From Polyangium sp. y55x31 (GTDB lineage Bacteria > Myxococcota_A > Polyangia > Polyangiales > Polyangiaceae), in NCBI RefSeq assembly GCF_029946505.1, contig NZ_JARZHG010000005.1, positions 434,001-498,000 on the forward strand: 64,000 bases of DNA, read 5' to 3'. The first letter of the stretch is position 1. Each line of letters begins with the position of its first letter. The notes below the pieces were generated by a model. The model was not told the origin of the DNA. It was given only the letters and a program-made list of their open reading frames with translations, and ran no database searches. The translations under genes were made by a program, and so were the position numbers. Below, piece after piece: positions 1-12,596 of this stretch.

Positions 1-365
1 CCGAGGCCGACGGCCTCGTCGCGCGCGTCGGGCCGCACGTGCCGAAGCTCCTCATGGGCATGAAGCTCGCGGGCGGCAACCCGCGCATCCGCTTGTATCG
101 ATACGGGCCCGGCGAGCAACACGGGGCGCACTGGGACACCGTGGTCCACCTCGACGGCGGCGTGCGTAGCCTGGTGACGCTGGTCTTTTACCTGAACGAT
201 GATTTCGAGGGCGGCGAGACCGATTTTCCGGAGCTCGAACGGCGCATCACGCCGCGGCGAGGGCGCGCATTGATGTTCCAGCACCGGATCCTCCATATCG
301 CGAGCGAGGTCGTCCGCGGCGAGAAGTTCGTCCTGCGCACGGATATCCTCTACAGCCCGGCCTGA
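1..365 (+). CDS. 2OG-Fe(II) oxygenase (prolyl 4-hydroxylase-like), 3' part
   Basis: Only the last ~120 codons are present; the frame is open to the first base of the window, so the gene starts upstream. The visible part has the core of a prolyl-4-hydroxylase-type double-stranded beta-helix: the HxD iron-binding motif (H-W-D in HGAHWDT), then LNDDFEGGETDFPE, typical of this family, then a distal His in FQHRILH and an Arg/Lys-rich strand that would contact 2-oxoglutarate. Such enzymes hydroxylate protein or small-molecule substrates using Fe(II), O2 and 2-oxoglutarate. The substrate cannot be told from this fragment. About 100 bases without a gene separate it from the downstream kinase on the same strand. 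Confidence 0.8.
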   Translation, partial: EADGLVARVGPHVPKLLMGMKLAGGNPRIRLYRYGPGEQHGAHWDTVVHLDGGVRSLVTLVFYLNDDFEGGETDFPELERRITPRRGRALMFQHRILHIASEVVRGEKFVLRTDILYSPA

Positions 366-466
366 GCCGCCCGCGCGAGGAAATCCTGCCGTTACGTGCA
401 CGGAATGTCCGGGGCCGTACGTTCGAACCTTGAACTGATGGGGCGGTTCGGCGAGGATCGCGGCGC

Positions 467-4282
<3,816 letters not shown>

Positions 4283-4345
4283 TGACGCTCGGGTGACGGG
4301 TCGATGTCACGCGCGTAGACGACGTGGCAGCCGCGTGAAGGAAGG

Positions 4346-5890
4346 GTGTCGCGCGCGTCGCGTGATTGCCTCGACGTTTCCGGTCGATTAGGCATCGCCC
4401 GCGTGAACGGGCCGCCCTCGGAATGTCTTCGTCTTTGCCTCGCGCTCGCGCTCGGGCTTTCGGCGTGCGGCGAGAGGACCGAGGAAGAGGCGCGCAAGGC
4501 GGAGATCACGAGCGTCATGGCCCGGGCCGACGAGCCGCTCCTCCGCGCGAGGCCGCGCCTCTGCGAGGGCAAATACGCGCGGATGGCCGCGAGCGCGTAC
4601 GATTTTTATCGCGGCACGGTGCCGCTCTCGCTCCACGATTATCGGGGGAACAATTTCGGCTTCGGCGCCTCCGCGTTCGCGCTCGCGGGGCCACTCGTGC
4701 CCGCGCTCGGGGATCCACATCCGGAGAACTTCGGGGCCTTGCTCGCGGCCGACGGGACGCTCGCGCTGGAGCCGAACGATTTCGACAGCGCGGATTTCGC
4801 GCCGTATCTCTGGGACGTGCGCCGCCTCGTCGCGGGAATGGCGCTCGCCGCGCGCCTCGCGAACGCGGACGATCCGGCTGCGCAGGCGGCGACGGCCGCG
4901 GCGTCGCGCGACGTGGCCCGCGCCGCGGCAGAAGGGTATGCGGAGGCCATCGCGGCCCTCGCGAAAGGGGCGCCGCGTGAACGGATCACGGAGGGCGGGG
5001 GAGATCCGAACCTCGAGGATCTGTTCGAGCGATCGATCGAGGATCGGGACGCTCGCGCGGAGCTCGACGAGCTCACGACGCTGGTGGGCCCGGAGCGTCG
5101 TCTTCGTCGTGGTGTGATCGATCCGGAGGAGCCGACGGGCGTGTACCTCGACGTACCCCCGGCGGCGTATGCCGCGCTTCCCGCGGCGATCGAGCGATAT
5201 CGCGGGACGCTCCTCGATCCGCCGCCGCCTGCCTTCTTCACGCTGCTCGACTCCGCGCGCGAGCTCGGCTCGGGCGTCGCGAGCTGGGCCCGGGTGCGGG
5301 TCATCTTGCTCGTGCGTGGACCAACGGACGATCCGGCCGACGATGTCGTGCTCGAATTGAAGGAGCTCGGCGACAGCGGGCTCGCGGGCCTTTATCCGCC
5401 GGGCGTGTTTTACGACGGCGTCGCCGAGCGCGTGCGCACCACGTCGCGCGCGGCCTGGGCACGGCCCGACGCGGAGCCGCTCTGGGGGACGACGGATTGG
5501 ATGGGGTTCGTCTGTCAGATCAAGCGTGAGAGCGAGGGGCAAAAGACGTTGCGGACGAGCCGCATGCGCGAGGAGCGAGGCACCCCGGAGGCGCTCGCGA
5601 GCCTCGGGCGTCGGCTCGGAGGCGTGGTGGCCCGCGCGCATGCGGCGGTTCCCCTGGGCACGTCGTGGGCGGTGGGGGACGTGGCCGAGGTGATCGGGCG
5701 GGATCCAGGAGGGTTCGTCGCGGAACAGGTCGAGGTCGGCGATCGATATGCGGCGCAGGTGCTCGCCGATTGGCGGCTGTTCCAGGAGGCGCTCGCGGAG
5801 CGCGGACCGCGGCTCGGTGTTCCGATGGATCCGGCGGATACCCCGCCGTCCGATTTGCGCGCGCTTTATGGCGACGCTCATGTGCCCTGA
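4346..5890 (+). CDS. DUF2252 domain lipoprotein
   Basis: A protein of up to 514 aa, recognised as DUF2252 by LSLHDYRGNNFGFG, the GDPHPENFG motif and the following NDFD. These resemble the catalytic loop and metal-binding segment of the kinase-like fold that this family is thought to share. Its biochemical function is not established. A lipoprotein signal ends in LALALGLSAC, so it is probably exported and acylated; most DUF2252 proteins I know of are cytosolic, so export is unusual. The start is uncertain: GTG 4346 has a GAAGGAA-like ribosome site, while in-frame GTG 4403 would put the signal peptide nearer the N-terminus. It lies 18 bases before a porin-like gene, so the two may be co-transcribed. 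Confidence 0.75.
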   Translation: MSRASRDCLDVSGRLGIARVNGPPSECLRLCLALALGLSACGERTEEEARKAEITSVMARADEPLLRARPRLCEGKYARMAASAYDFYRGTVPLSLHDYRGNNFGFGASAFALAGPLVPALGDPHPENFGALLAADGTLALEPNDFDSADFAPYLWDVRRLVAGMALAARLANADDPAAQAATAAASRDVARAAAEGYAEAIAALAKGAPRERITEGGGDPNLEDLFERSIEDRDARAELDELTTLVGPERRLRRGVIDPEEPTGVYLDVPPAAYAALPAAIERYRGTLLDPPPPAFFTLLDSARELGSGVASWARVRVILLVRGPTDDPADDVVLELKELGDSGLAGLYPPGVFYDGVAERVRTTSRAAWARPDAEPLWGTTDWMGFVCQIKRESEGQKTLRTSRMREERGTPEALASLGRRLGGVVARAHAAVPLGTSWAVGDVAEVIGRDPGGFVAEQVEVGDRYAAQVLADWRLFQEALAERGPRLGVPMDPADTPPSDLRALYGDAHVP

Positions 5891-5908
5891 CGGGAGTGAC
5901 GGACTCGC

Positions 5909-7054
5909 ATGCGCATTCACGCTTTGACGACGGTTTTTGCGGTGTTGTTTGTTTCTGCGGCACCTTCGGCGGCGCAGGAGGCGGCCGCAACGGCTCCCGC
6001 AGCCGCGCGCGCTCCCGCGACCGCTCCCGCTTCCGCCTCCGCTCCCGATTTCAATGGCACCGCGGCGCCTCCGACCGCAGCAGGGACCACGGGGCTCAAG
6101 GTGGCGCCGGGGCTCGAAATGTTCGCGCAATACGCGGTTCGATGGACCGCGACCGAGCCGGGGCAGCGATCGTGGTTCCACCTGTTCGAGGTGCCGCGCG
6201 TGCACGGCGCGATCACGGGGGAGTTTGGCCCGGCCATGGGGCGCGTCGTGCTCGAAGGCGTGCGCTCGGCGAGCGAGGGAGCGCTGATCGGCGTGGCCGG
6301 CGATAGCATCGTGCTGCGGCTCCGCGAAGCGTGGGCCGGGGTCCGGTATTCGTCGTGGTTCGTCTTCGCGGCCGGCGTCGTTCCGACGCTCACCGTGCCC
6401 GAGCTCGAAGGGACATGGCGGCTCAGGGTCGTCGGGCCCGCGCCGATCGAGCAAACCGGCATGCTGTCGCCGGCGGATCTCGGCGCGACGGCGCGGGTGA
6501 ACTTGCCGCGGCAGTATGGGTTCGTCGCCGTCGGCGCGTACAACGGCGAGGGATACACGAACCGGGAGCTCAATCGCGGGAAAAATATCGAAATCGCGGC
6601 GTCGGTGCATCCTGCGCCCGGCGGGGCCGCGCGGCCGCTCGCGGTGTTCGGATCGTACGTGATCGGCTCGTCGGGCACGGGGCTCTCCCGCGCGGACAGG
6701 TTGACCGGATCGGTGCTCTGGCAAGGCACGCGGGTGCGCGCGGGCGCGTCCGTCACGCACGCGTGGGGGCTCGCGGACGACGGCGCGCGAAGGTCCTTGC
6801 TCGTCGATGGATTCGTGCGGCTCGAACCGATCGATCGGCTGATGTTCGGCGTGCGCGGCGCTTACTGGAATCGGGATCTCGGCGGGGCGGGGGATACGGT
6901 GGTGACGGTGACGGGCTCGGTCGGATATCGCGTGGCGCAGCCGCTCGAAGGGCACGTCGCCGTGACGCGGCAGGCGCCGGGGGAGGTCGCGAGGGCGGCG
7001 CTGCCCGGCTCGGATTTCTGGGAGCTCCGGCTCGCGAGCCGGGTCGTATTCTGA
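5909..7054 (+). CDS. Porin-like outer-membrane beta-barrel protein
   Basis: A 381-aa exported protein. The N-terminus is a classical signal peptide (MRIHALTTVFAVLFVSAAPSAAQ), followed by an Ala/Pro-rich linker of about 35 residues. The remainder alternates hydrophobic and polar residues in short amphipathic strands and ends in Phe (RLASRVVF), the outer-membrane assembly signature. It resembles phosphate-selective-porin (OprO/OprP-like) barrels in length and strand spacing, for example FVAVGAYNGEGYTNRELN, but the substrate cannot be predicted. It follows the DUF2252 lipoprotein by 18 bases and precedes the lamin-tail lipoprotein by 17, so the three may form one transcription unit. Confidence 0.7.
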   Translation: MRIHALTTVFAVLFVSAAPSAAQEAAATAPAAARAPATAPASASAPDFNGTAAPPTAAGTTGLKVAPGLEMFAQYAVRWTATEPGQRSWFHLFEVPRVHGAITGEFGPAMGRVVLEGVRSASEGALIGVAGDSIVLRLREAWAGVRYSSWFVFAAGVVPTLTVPELEGTWRLRVVGPAPIEQTGMLSPADLGATARVNLPRQYGFVAVGAYNGEGYTNRELNRGKNIEIAASVHPAPGGAARPLAVFGSYVIGSSGTGLSRADRLTGSVLWQGTRVRAGASVTHAWGLADDGARRSLLVDGFVRLEPIDRLMFGVRGAYWNRDLGGAGDTVVTVTGSVGYRVAQPLEGHVAVTRQAPGEVARAALPGSDFWELRLASRVVF

Positions 7055-7071
7055 AAAAAGGAGACCACGAG

Positions 7072-7734
7072 ATGGCGCGAATGGAGTTTTTCCTGGCAGG
7101 TGTGTTCGTCGCGGCAACCGCCGTGCTCGGTTGCTCGGAATCGACGGAGAATCCGCCTCCCACGGGGGGCGCGAGCTCGTCGAGCTCCTCGGGGCAAGGC
7201 GGCGGCGGGAGCGGCGGAGGCGGAGGCGGCAGTGGCGGAGGCGGGCAGGGCGGCGGAGGCGGCGCCGGCCAGGCGAAGGTGGTGATCAACGAGATTTCGG
7301 CCACGGGCGACGATTGGATCGAGCTCGTCAACGTGGGCGACGCGGTGATGGATCTCGACGGATACGGGATCGCCGATCAGGACGGCGACATGCCGAAGCT
7401 CGCCGAGGCCGTGCGTTTCGAGGCCGGGACGAAGCTCTCGCCGGGCGCGTACCTGCTCATCGTCGCCGGCCTCGACATGGCCGCGCCCGGACCACAATCG
7501 GATTGCCTCCCGGACGGCGGGCCGGCGACCTGTTATCAAGCTGCATTCGGGATCAGCGCGTCGAACGGCGACAAGATCTATCTCCTGTCGCCGAGCGACG
7601 CGATCGTCGAGGAGGCGGCCTATCCGGCGGCAGCCGTGGCGGATGGGCAGACGTACGGCCGGGTGCCGAACGGCATCGGCGATTTCGGGGCTTGTGATCC
7701 GACACCCGGCGAGGCGAACACGAAGGCGCCTTGA
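7072..7734 (+). CDS. Lamin-tail-domain lipoprotein with Gly-rich linker
   Basis: A 220-aa lipoprotein. The signal peptide ends in the lipobox AVLGC. A Ser then Gly-rich linker (residues ~30-65) precedes a lamin-tail (LTD) immunoglobulin-like domain beginning VVINEISATGDDWIELVN, with the usual DLDGYGI and SPGAYLLIVA strands and a closing GEANTKAP. LTD domains in bacterial surface proteins are thought to mediate binding, often beside nucleases or cell-wall proteins; no catalytic domain is present here. A strong AAGGAG ribosome site lies 8 bases before the ATG. The gene ends 4 bases before the stop codon of the convergent gene, leaving no room for an independent terminator. Confidence 0.8.
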   Translation: MARMEFFLAGVFVAATAVLGCSESTENPPPTGGASSSSSSGQGGGGSGGGGGGSGGGGQGGGGGAGQAKVVINEISATGDDWIELVNVGDAVMDLDGYGIADQDGDMPKLAEAVRFEAGTKLSPGAYLLIVAGLDMAAPGPQSDCLPDGGPATCYQAAFGISASNGDKIYLLSPSDAIVEEAAYPAAAVADGQTYGRVPNGIGDFGACDPTPGEANTKAP

Positions 7735-7738
7735 GGGA

Positions 7739-10618
7739 TCAGTTCGGGACGATGACGAATTTCACGCCCGGGAGGTTGATGCCCGGGCCGCCGAGCCGGA
7801 GCGTGCCCTCGACGAGCGAGATGCTCTGATCGGCCTGGTTCACGGTCTTCACCGTGCCCACGATCATCGCGGCGTCGGCCACGCCGCTCGGGTTGATCGG
7901 CAAGGCGACAGGCTGCATGTAGAGCTTGTCGCCGTCGAGCCGCGCCCACACCTCCTGCCGCTGCTGGCTTCCGAAGAGCTGGGGTTTTACGATCAGGGTC
8001 ATTCCGCCCGGGCGCGGGGTGTCGCTCGCTTCGAGCACGTAATCGAGCGGGGTCATCATGCCGCCCGGGCCCGGGACCGTGACGGTCATCTTCATGGCCT
8101 TGGGCCAGGCGCCGATCGCAGGGTTCGCCACGACGAACTCCGTGCTCCGCTCGCCCGAGGTCGCGCCGCCCGAGAGGAACGGTAGGCCCGGCAAGACGCG
8201 GAATCGATACTTGGCGCCCGCCGTGAGGGGCGTGGTCGGGACGAACTCGACGCGGCCGCCCGTCACCTCGACCGAGCCGGCGACCTTTTCGCCTGCCTCG
8301 GTTTCGAGGGTGACGTATTCCGCGGCGAGGTCGGCCGCGGTTTTTCCGGGCTGCGAGTCGTCGATCGGATCGGCGAACGCGACGCTCGGGCGGATGTCCG
8401 GGTATACCGCTTCATCGCTGTCGATGTCGGGCCAGATCGCGAGCGGGTGCGCGCCCTTGGGCGTGAGCTCGCGCAGGAACTGGAGCAGATCGGCCTTCTC
8501 GTCGGTCGTGAGGTCGGCCTGCACGTAATTGATGGCCACGTCGAGCGCCGCTTCGAGGTCGCGCGCCTGTCCCTTCACGAAATACACGCCGTGGCGGTAG
8601 ACGCCGAGCAAGGAGGGCACGTCGGCCGGCTCGCCCGATTTGCCGACGGGGATGTATTCGCGCGACGTGTAGAGCGGCGGCACGTGGCAGCCATAACAAG
8701 CGGCTTTGCCCTCGAAGAGGTCTTTCCCGCGGAGGGCCGCCTCCGTGAAGCTTCCGTCAATGCGGGTATGGCCCGTCTCGCGCGGCGCGCCGAGGAGCGA
8801 GCCGAGGAACGCCTGCATGCCGAGCGCTTCCTCGGGCGTCGCCGGGCGGCCGACGATCGAGCTCGGGCCCTGATAGCCGAAATTGTCCGTGTTCGAGACG
8901 TACGCGCCCCATTCGAGCGGGGTCGTCGCGTCGAGGAGCTGGAGCGGCCGGACGTTGTGCCAGATCTGCGGGCCGAAGCGCCAGACCATGCCGTCGTTCT
9001 GCGTTTCGACGTGGCAACTGGAGCAAGCATGATTGGCGGCGAATCCGCCGCCCGGGCGCGTGAAGACACGCTCGCCGAGGGCGACGTTCGCGGGGCGCGG
9101 ATCCTCGGCGAGAGATACGGTCTGCACGACGGCGCCCGCTGCGTCGAGGAAGCGCGCCTCGAAGCTCTGGTAGCTGTGGACGGCGACTTCATTTCCGATC
9201 TTGACGAGCGCGCGCGTGCCGGGGCCGACGGCGGTGCGGCTTTTTTCGACGAGCGTGGCGCGGTCGAGGGCCACGACGACGTCCGAGGACTCGGACGCGA
9301 CCCAGATCGTTTCGCCCACGCCGAGCACGCCCGAGGGATTGACGACGGCGCCGCCCGAGCCCGATTGCCGCGTGAGATCGGCGCGTCGAAGGACGGTGCC
9401 GTACTCGGGTTTGGCCGGGTCGGCCCCGAGCACGACGACCTCGTGCACGAACGGCATGGCGTTCGGCGCCGATTGCGAGGGCTCGGGGTCACCGTCGGTC
9501 GAGGCGACGTAGAGTTCGCTGCCGTCCTCGGAGAGCGCGATCGAGCGGAGATCCGCGGCGATACCGGAGATCGCGAGCGAGACCTTCTGCGTCTCGGTGT
9601 CGACGATCCAGATGTCCTCGTCGTCGCCGGGGCCGTAGGTGCCGCGCGTGTCCTTGATCTTGTTGCCCGAGCGATACGAGGCGACGAAGAGGCGCTTTCC
9701 GTCGGCCGAGAGCGCGAGCGCGCGTGGGTCGAAGCCGACCGGGATCGAGGCCTTGACCTCGCGTTTGTCGAGGTCGACCACGGCGACCTTGCGCATCGTG
9801 GCGAGCGAGACGTAGAGCGTCGTGCCGTCGGGCGAGATGGCGAGGCCGCTCGGCTCGTCGCCGACCCAGAGCGCGTCTTCGAGGACGTTGCGGTCGCGAT
9901 CGACGATGCCGACCGTGTCGCCGCCGCGTTGCGCGACGTAGACCTTCTTGTCGCCGGGGTGATGCGCGATCGCCGCGGGCCAGGCGCCGACCGTGATCTC
10001 GCCGGCCTTCTTCCACTGGCCATTGTCGGCGACGAGGCGCGTGACGGTGTACGAGGCGCCGTTCGCCGTCCAGAGTTCGCCGTCGACCGCGGCCGCGCCG
10101 TGGAGCGGCGTGAGGTGGTGGTTGCGGAAGCGCGCTTGCGGGGTGCGCGCGACGGCGCGGAGCGTGAGCTCGGTTTGCGCGGGGTCGTTGAGGCGGAAGG
10201 TGTACTCGCCGGGGACGTCGGGCGTGAAGCGCGGCTCGGGGGCGCCGATGTTGTAGACGGCGTTTTTGCTCTCCGCGGGCGCAGCGACGACCTGCCACGC
10301 GAGATCGGCCGGGCAGCCGGCATCCGTCAGGAATCGCGGCAGGTAAAACGTTTCGCCGAGGGTGTGGGCGCGCGGGTTCTGGAGCGGGAGGAGCGCGTCG
10401 GCGCAGGCGACCCCGGGGGTGCCGGTGCTCGAGCTTCCGCCGCCGACGCCGCCCATCCCACCGGCGCCGCCGACGCCGCCGCTCCCCCCGCTGCCGGAGG
10501 CGCTGCTCGAGCTCGTGCTCGTACCGGGGTTCGTCGGGTCGTCACCGCAGGCAACCGCGGCAAAGGGAGCGCAGCCAACGAGGATCGCGAGGAGCTGAGA
10601 CAGGCGTAAGGATCGCAT
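7739..10618 (-). CDS. Beta-propeller / di-heme cytochrome c lipoprotein
   Basis: A 959-aa protein taken from ATG 10618, which gives a lipoprotein signal with lipobox AAVAC followed by a Gly/Ser-rich linker. Residues ~130-500 hold YVTN/YNCE-type beta-propeller repeats (e.g. SGLAISPDGTTLYVSL, LALSADGKRLFVASY). Two c-type heme motifs follow, CSSCH at 532-536 and CYGCH at 641-645, placed as in MauG/di-heme cytochrome c peroxidase relatives. A bacterial Ig-like domain is probable near 740-850. An electron-transfer or peroxidase-like role at the outer membrane is inferred. An in-frame start 60 bases upstream is possible but would bury the signal peptide. An inverted repeat lies just upstream of the start. 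Confidence 0.85.
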   Translation of the reverse strand: MRSLRLSQLLAILVGCAPFAAVACGDDPTNPGTSTSSSSASGSGGSGGVGGAGGMGGVGGGSSSTGTPGVACADALLPLQNPRAHTLGETFYLPRFLTDAGCPADLAWQVVAAPAESKNAVYNIGAPEPRFTPDVPGEYTFRLNDPAQTELTLRAVARTPQARFRNHHLTPLHGAAAVDGELWTANGASYTVTRLVADNGQWKKAGEITVGAWPAAIAHHPGDKKVYVAQRGGDTVGIVDRDRNVLEDALWVGDEPSGLAISPDGTTLYVSLATMRKVAVVDLDKREVKASIPVGFDPRALALSADGKRLFVASYRSGNKIKDTRGTYGPGDDEDIWIVDTETQKVSLAISGIAADLRSIALSEDGSELYVASTDGDPEPSQSAPNAMPFVHEVVVLGADPAKPEYGTVLRRADLTRQSGSGGAVVNPSGVLGVGETIWVASESSDVVVALDRATLVEKSRTAVGPGTRALVKIGNEVAVHSYQSFEARFLDAAGAVVQTVSLAEDPRPANVALGERVFTRPGGGFAANHACSSCHVETQNDGMVWRFGPQIWHNVRPLQLLDATTPLEWGAYVSNTDNFGYQGPSSIVGRPATPEEALGMQAFLGSLLGAPRETGHTRIDGSFTEAALRGKDLFEGKAACYGCHVPPLYTSREYIPVGKSGEPADVPSLLGVYRHGVYFVKGQARDLEAALDVAINYVQADLTTDEKADLLQFLRELTPKGAHPLAIWPDIDSDEAVYPDIRPSVAFADPIDDSQPGKTAADLAAEYVTLETEAGEKVAGSVEVTGGRVEFVPTTPLTAGAKYRFRVLPGLPFLSGGATSGERSTEFVVANPAIGAWPKAMKMTVTVPGPGGMMTPLDYVLEASDTPRPGGMTLIVKPQLFGSQQRQEVWARLDGDKLYMQPVALPINPSGVADAAMIVGTVKTVNQADQSISLVEGTLRLGGPGINLPGVKFVIVPN

Positions 10619-10622
10619 GGTT

Positions 10623-10650
10623 TGTACACTCTTTGTGGAAGGTGTGTACA
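10623..10650 (-). promoter_or_regulatory. Inverted repeat TGTACAC-N14-GTGTACA
   Basis: Two perfect 7-base inverted arms (10623-10629 and 10644-10650) lie 5-32 bases upstream of the start codon of the propeller/cytochrome gene, overlapping its ribosome-binding region. The spacing of about two helical turns suits a dimeric repressor operator. On RNA it would be a weak 7-bp hairpin with a 14-base loop. Whether it is bound is unknown. The DNA beyond it (about 10670-10700) is locally A+T-rich and could hold the promoter. Confidence 0.35.
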
Positions 10651-10724
10651 CGGTCGCAGACACACGGGACCCTTGCAAGATCTATTTTAGACCTTTTGAG
10701 ATACGAAACTACCAGGAAAGGTGA

Positions 10725-11378
10725 TCAGGACCGCTGCGGAAAATCCGAGGGGCGGCGGCGGGCGAGGTAGTCGGCGATCGCGGGCAGGGCGCGGACGTCG
10801 TCGAGGAAGCGCTGGAGCGAGCCGTGGCCGTCGAGGCAAGAGGGGACGACCTCGCGGTGCGATTCGAGGGTGTCGAACGCGAGGAAGTCGGCGTGCGTGG
10901 GCGAGGGGCCGGCGAAGTAGAGGGCGCCGCGCTCCTCGGATTGTTCGAGCAAACCTTCGAGTGTCGCGCGGAAGCGAGGGAAGACGTCGCGGAAATGCGC
11001 GTCGACGGCGGCTTGATCTTTCAGCCAGCCGGGGTTGTAGGCGACGCGGTTCCACGCAGCGCGGAGCTCGAGGACGGTCTCGGCGACGACGTCGGCGCGG
11101 ACGCGCTCGTCCTCGTTCGTCCCGTCGAGCCCGAAGACGCGGGCGAGGTGGCGGAGGATGGCCTGGCTCTGGGGGATCACGCGTTCGCCCCCGGACGAGC
11201 GCTCGATGAGGACGGGGACCTGGCCGAGGGGGACGGTCTTCTTGAGGTTCGGCCACTCGGCGCGCGGGATGCCCCGGTCGACGTAAGGGGCGCGCGCGTA
11301 GGCGAGGAGGAGGCGGATCGACTCGGCTCGGCCGCGGATGTCGAAGTAGACGAGCTCGCGCTCGGGATCGTGGCTCAT
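10725..11378 (-). CDS. Glutathione S-transferase family protein
   Basis: A 217-aa protein of normal GST length. The N-terminal thioredoxin-like domain starts LVYFDIRGRAESIRLLLAYA, with a Tyr in the catalytic position used by alpha/mu/pi/sigma-class enzymes. It continues with GQVPVL, containing the conserved cis-proline, and SQAILRHLAR, which normally binds the gamma-glutamyl part of glutathione. The C-terminal half is all-helical (AWNRVAYNPGW...). It is cytosolic and predicted to conjugate glutathione or a related thiol to electrophiles. It is transcribed towards the propeller/cytochrome gene, with about 106 bases between them, and divergently from the PLD/EVE-like gene. The true substrate is unknown. 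Confidence 0.85.
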   Translation of the reverse strand: MSHDPERELVYFDIRGRAESIRLLLAYARAPYVDRGIPRAEWPNLKKTVPLGQVPVLIERSSGGERVIPQSQAILRHLARVFGLDGTNEDERVRADVVAETVLELRAAWNRVAYNPGWLKDQAAVDAHFRDVFPRFRATLEGLLEQSEERGALYFAGPSPTHADFLAFDTLESHREVVPSCLDGHGSLQRFLDDVRALPAIADYLARRRPSDFPQRS

Positions 11379-11502
11379 GCTTCGTGAGGAGACCCGAGCC
11401 GGCGAGGGGCGTCAATCGGACGGGGGCGTGTTTGCCCAGGAACGCGATCTGCCCGAAAGAGGCTCGACGCGGCGCGGGATCCCTTGCTAGAAACGCGGGC
11501 AG

Positions 11503-12552
11503 ATGGCGACGATCGAGCTCCTGCGTCACGGCCGAGAGATGGGGGCGCGGCTCGCCGCGGATCTCGCCGAGGCGACGCGGGTCTGCATCGCGGTGAGCCG
11601 CGCGGAGGCGAGCGCGCTCGGGGTGGTCGATCTCGTGGGGTTCGTCGAGCGCGGCGGCGAGCTTTTGCTGCTCGCGGGGCTCGACGGCTACGGGACGGAG
11701 ACGGCGATGTTGCGTCGCTTCGAGCGGATGCCGGGCGCGCGGTGCCGCCTCTACCACGCCTGGGGCGGGACTTCGTTTTTGCCGCGGCTCTACGTGCTCG
11801 ACAGCGGGGCGCGGCGCGTGGTGTACGTGGGCTCGTCGGACCTCGCGGCGTCGGGGCTTTCGCGGGACCTCGCGGTGAACGTGCGGATCGAGGGGAGCGT
11901 GTCGGAGCCGGAGCTCGAACGACCGATGCGGCTCTTCGAGGAGCTCTTCTGGTCGGAGCTCTCGTGGCCCTTGTCGGAGGCGTTCGAGGCCGAGTACGAG
12001 GCGCTGCGCGCGGCGCGAAGGGCGGCGATCGAGCGCGCGCCGGATCCTTCGGCCGAGGCGCGGCTCGATTTTTCGGTGGCGCAGAAGCTCGGCGAGCAAC
12101 GCGCCAAGGCCGCGGCGCGGCGGCACCTGCTCGTGGTGACGGCGAAGAACTACACGCTCTGCATGCAGACGAAGAGCTTCGGCCGGCGCAGGCAAGCCGA
12201 GCTCGAGCGGTATGGCAAGGGCGATCCGTTTTTTTTCCACGTGACCGGGCGCGGCCGGGGGCTGCGGGCGATGGGGATGTTCGTGGGGGAGACATACCGG
12301 GACGACACACCCTCGTTCCGGGGGATGGACGGCGGGGCGCAGCCATTTCGAAAAAAATTCGTGGTGCTGGGAGAGCTCGGCAAGGAGATCCGGACGCGGC
12401 CGATCCTGGAGTCCTTGCGGCCGGGCGCGCCGAAGCACTGGTTCAATGGGTTCGTCCAGGATAGCCACACGCTTTCCTTCGAAGATTTCGAGGCGCTGCG
12501 CGGGGCGTTCGTCACGGCGCTCGCCGCGGAGCAGACGAAGGCGAAGGGCTGA
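11503..12552 (+). CDS. PLD-like domain fused to EVE/PUA-like domain
   Basis: A 349-aa cytosolic protein. Residues ~1-190 resemble the phospholipase D-like fold used by restriction-endonuclease and helicase-associated PLD nucleases, with the strand-loop FLPRLYVL...VYVGSSDLA where active members have FHPKLY...GSSNLT. Here the catalytic His and Lys are Leu93 and Arg95 and the Asn is Asp113, so nuclease activity is doubtful. Residues ~205-320 (LVVTAKNYTLCMQTKSFGR, GDPFFFHVTGRGR, GMFVGETYRDD, PFRKKFVVLGEL) resemble an EVE/PUA-like domain that reads modified bases. No restriction, helicase or methylase gene is adjacent. The gene has a weak ribosome site and starts 124 bases from the divergent GST gene. 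Confidence 0.55.
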   Translation: MATIELLRHGREMGARLAADLAEATRVCIAVSRAEASALGVVDLVGFVERGGELLLLAGLDGYGTETAMLRRFERMPGARCRLYHAWGGTSFLPRLYVLDSGARRVVYVGSSDLAASGLSRDLAVNVRIEGSVSEPELERPMRLFEELFWSELSWPLSEAFEAEYEALRAARRAAIERAPDPSAEARLDFSVAQKLGEQRAKAAARRHLLVVTAKNYTLCMQTKSFGRRRQAELERYGKGDPFFFHVTGRGRGLRAMGMFVGETYRDDTPSFRGMDGGAQPFRKKFVVLGELGKEIRTRPILESLRPGAPKHWFNGFVQDSHTLSFEDFEALRGAFVTALAAEQTKAKG

Positions 12553-12596
12553 GCCGAGCCGTCCGGACCGGACCCTCGGAGGCCCGGACGGGCTCG

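Noticed and set aside
8447-10609. A 720-codon plus-strand frame opposite the propeller/cytochrome gene.
   Set aside because: The minus strand holds heme motifs, a lipobox and propeller repeats. The plus frame is charged low-complexity sequence.
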